DNA of 59,846 bases from Gemmatimonadota bacterium (GTDB lineage: Bacteria > Latescibacterota > UBA2968), in contig VXRD01000149.1 in assembly GCA_009838845.1 (NCBI GenBank), positions 1 to 59,846 on the forward strand, read 5' to 3'. Below the pieces are notes generated by a model. The model ran no database searches. It was not told where the DNA came from and was given only the letters and a program-made list of their open reading frames with translations. This document shows positions 59,285 through 59,846 of this stretch, piece by piece. The translations under genes were made by a program, and so were the position numbers. Each line of letters opens with the position of its first letter. Within the stretch, counting starts at the first letter, position 1.

Positions 59285-59846
59285 TCATCGCACTTCAGGT
59301 ATTGACACACTCAGTGCATTTGCTGTTTCTACTGTGTTGTCCCAGGTTTCGTCTTCGATAAAGACACCTTCTGCTTCGCGTTTGGCGCGTGTGTCGTGTT
59401 CGATTTCTCCCGGGAGATAAATTTTATCGACACCGGGCTGGGTGCGGGAGGACTTGATCCAGTCGCAGAGACGGCCAATTTCGTTGAGATAGTCAGAGAG
59501 GTCGATAAAGCTGTCGATTTTGATGGCGATGGCGATATAGCCACTGCCGCCTCGCGTGGGTTGTTCTGAACTGCATCCCGCCCATGAGAGGCCGCCCGCG
59601 ATGGCGTCGATCATCATGCCCAGGCCATATCCCTTGTGGCCTTGTGGACCGCCTAAGGGCAGCATTGCCACGTCGCTGCCCTTGAAGCGATTGGGGTCAT
59701 TCACGGGATTGCCGTCTGCATCTATGAGCCAGCCATCGGGTGTTTGTTGTCCGCGTGCGCGATACACATCGACTTTGCCACCGGCAGACATACTGGTGGT
59801 TATGTCGAGCATGAGGGGAGGACCGGGGGGGGGGGGCCCACTGAAG
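59285..59846 (-). CDS. Malate/L-lactate dehydrogenase (Ldh_2 family), 5' part missing
   Basis: The visible part holds MLDITTSMSAGGKVD, the conserved PLGGPQGHKGYGLGMMIDA of the NAD-binding region, and PGVDKIYLPGEIE. The family reduces 2-oxoacids. The gene runs off the right edge, so the Met at 59812 is not the start. A run of G at 59825-59836 just at the edge would break the frame and is more likely an assembly fault than biology. Confidence 0.8.
   Translation of the reverse strand, partial: FSGPPPPGPPLMLDITTSMSAGGKVDVYRARGQQTPDGWLIDADGNPVNDPNRFKGSDVAMLPLGGPQGHKGYGLGMMIDAIAGGLSWAGCSSEQPTRGGSGYIAIAIKIDSFIDLSDYLNEIGRLCDWIKSSRTQPGVDKIYLPGEIEHDTRAKREAEGVFIEDETWDNTVETANALSVSIPEVR

Noticed and set aside
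1-59846. Integron integrase, transposase or phage integrase gene
   Set aside because: No protein in the window shows the tyrosine recombinase R-H-R-Y pattern or transposase motifs, so the cassettes here have no visible mobilising enzyme.
1-59846. CRISPR array, rRNA or tRNA genes
   Set aside because: No regularly spaced direct repeats and no cloverleaf or conserved rRNA segments were seen by eye.

Overview
The window looks like a piece of an uncultured bacterial chromosome. It has ordinary Shine-Dalgarno starts, about 50% G+C, and nearly all genes on the minus strand. The mix of exo-sialidase-like BNR proteins, FAD_oxidored enzymes, a sulfatase, a PhyH dioxygenase, GH4, DUF5916, M55 and M14 peptidases, DUF5069 and large FtsX permeases resembles Latescibacterota/Poribacteria-type genomes. 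That placement is inference from gene content; no rRNA or tRNA gene was seen.

Layout. 0-4 kb: D-aminopeptidase start, sialidase, esterase, 2-hydroxyacid dehydrogenase. 4-6.1 kb: GNAT, truncated HAD and methyltransferase separated by attC-like sites. 6.1-7.1 kb: relics of a trpD-aldo/keto reductase pair and an HTH protein with a small overlapping ORF. 7.2-12.9 kb: an AT-rich beta-helix protein, an APH(3')-like kinase, an EF-hand esterase, a sialidase, a frameshifted RdgB-like gene and DUF5069. 13-17.2 kb: two kinases, an MFS transporter and a coupled unknown protein. 17.4-21.6 kb: VOC, methyltransferase, GNAT, VOC, a phosphoesterase, a decayed Stf0 sulfotransferase and an FtsX fragment. 21.6-31.4 kb: nucleotidyltransferase, DUF5916 protein, intact trpD-aldo/keto reductase pair, two HADs, DUF5069, a subtilase with HEAT repeats and a GNAT. 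31.4-41.6 kb: a kinase followed by a same-strand run of catabolic genes (GH4, PhyH, sulfatase, FAD_oxidored, deaminase, sialidase, FAD_oxidored). 41.6-58.3 kb: a mosaic of kinases, acetyltransferases, a methionine aminopeptidase, M14 and TolB-like proteins, an FtsX permease and another FAD_oxidored, with internal duplications and truncated copies. 58.4-59.8 kb: a UVR-motif protein and a partial malate/L-lactate dehydrogenase.

The most interesting signal is a family of about seven imperfect-palindrome sites of 55-91 bp, with ends resembling integron core sites (GTTRRRY / RYYYAAC). They are all readable in the same (minus) orientation and sit immediately 3' or 5' of methyltransferase, VOC, GNAT, APH-type kinase and methionine aminopeptidase genes. 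Two pairs of sites share long stretches, and one supplies the stop codon of the gene before it. No integrase was seen here. I read this as dispersed, decaying integron-type cassette clusters (CALIN-like) in a host lineage where they are unexpected.

A second theme is gene turnover. A 969-bp kinase cassette is duplicated 11.5 kb apart. The upstream region of the M14 peptidase gene (with an 11-codon mini-ORF) is repeated. Pieces of trpD, aldo/keto reductase, GNAT, kinase, FtsX, HAD and sulfotransferase genes are scattered as relics. About eight intact APH-fold kinases and eight GNAT acetyltransferases lie within 60 kb, a strong concentration of small-molecule-modifying, resistance-like enzymes next to a polysaccharide/sugar catabolic block.
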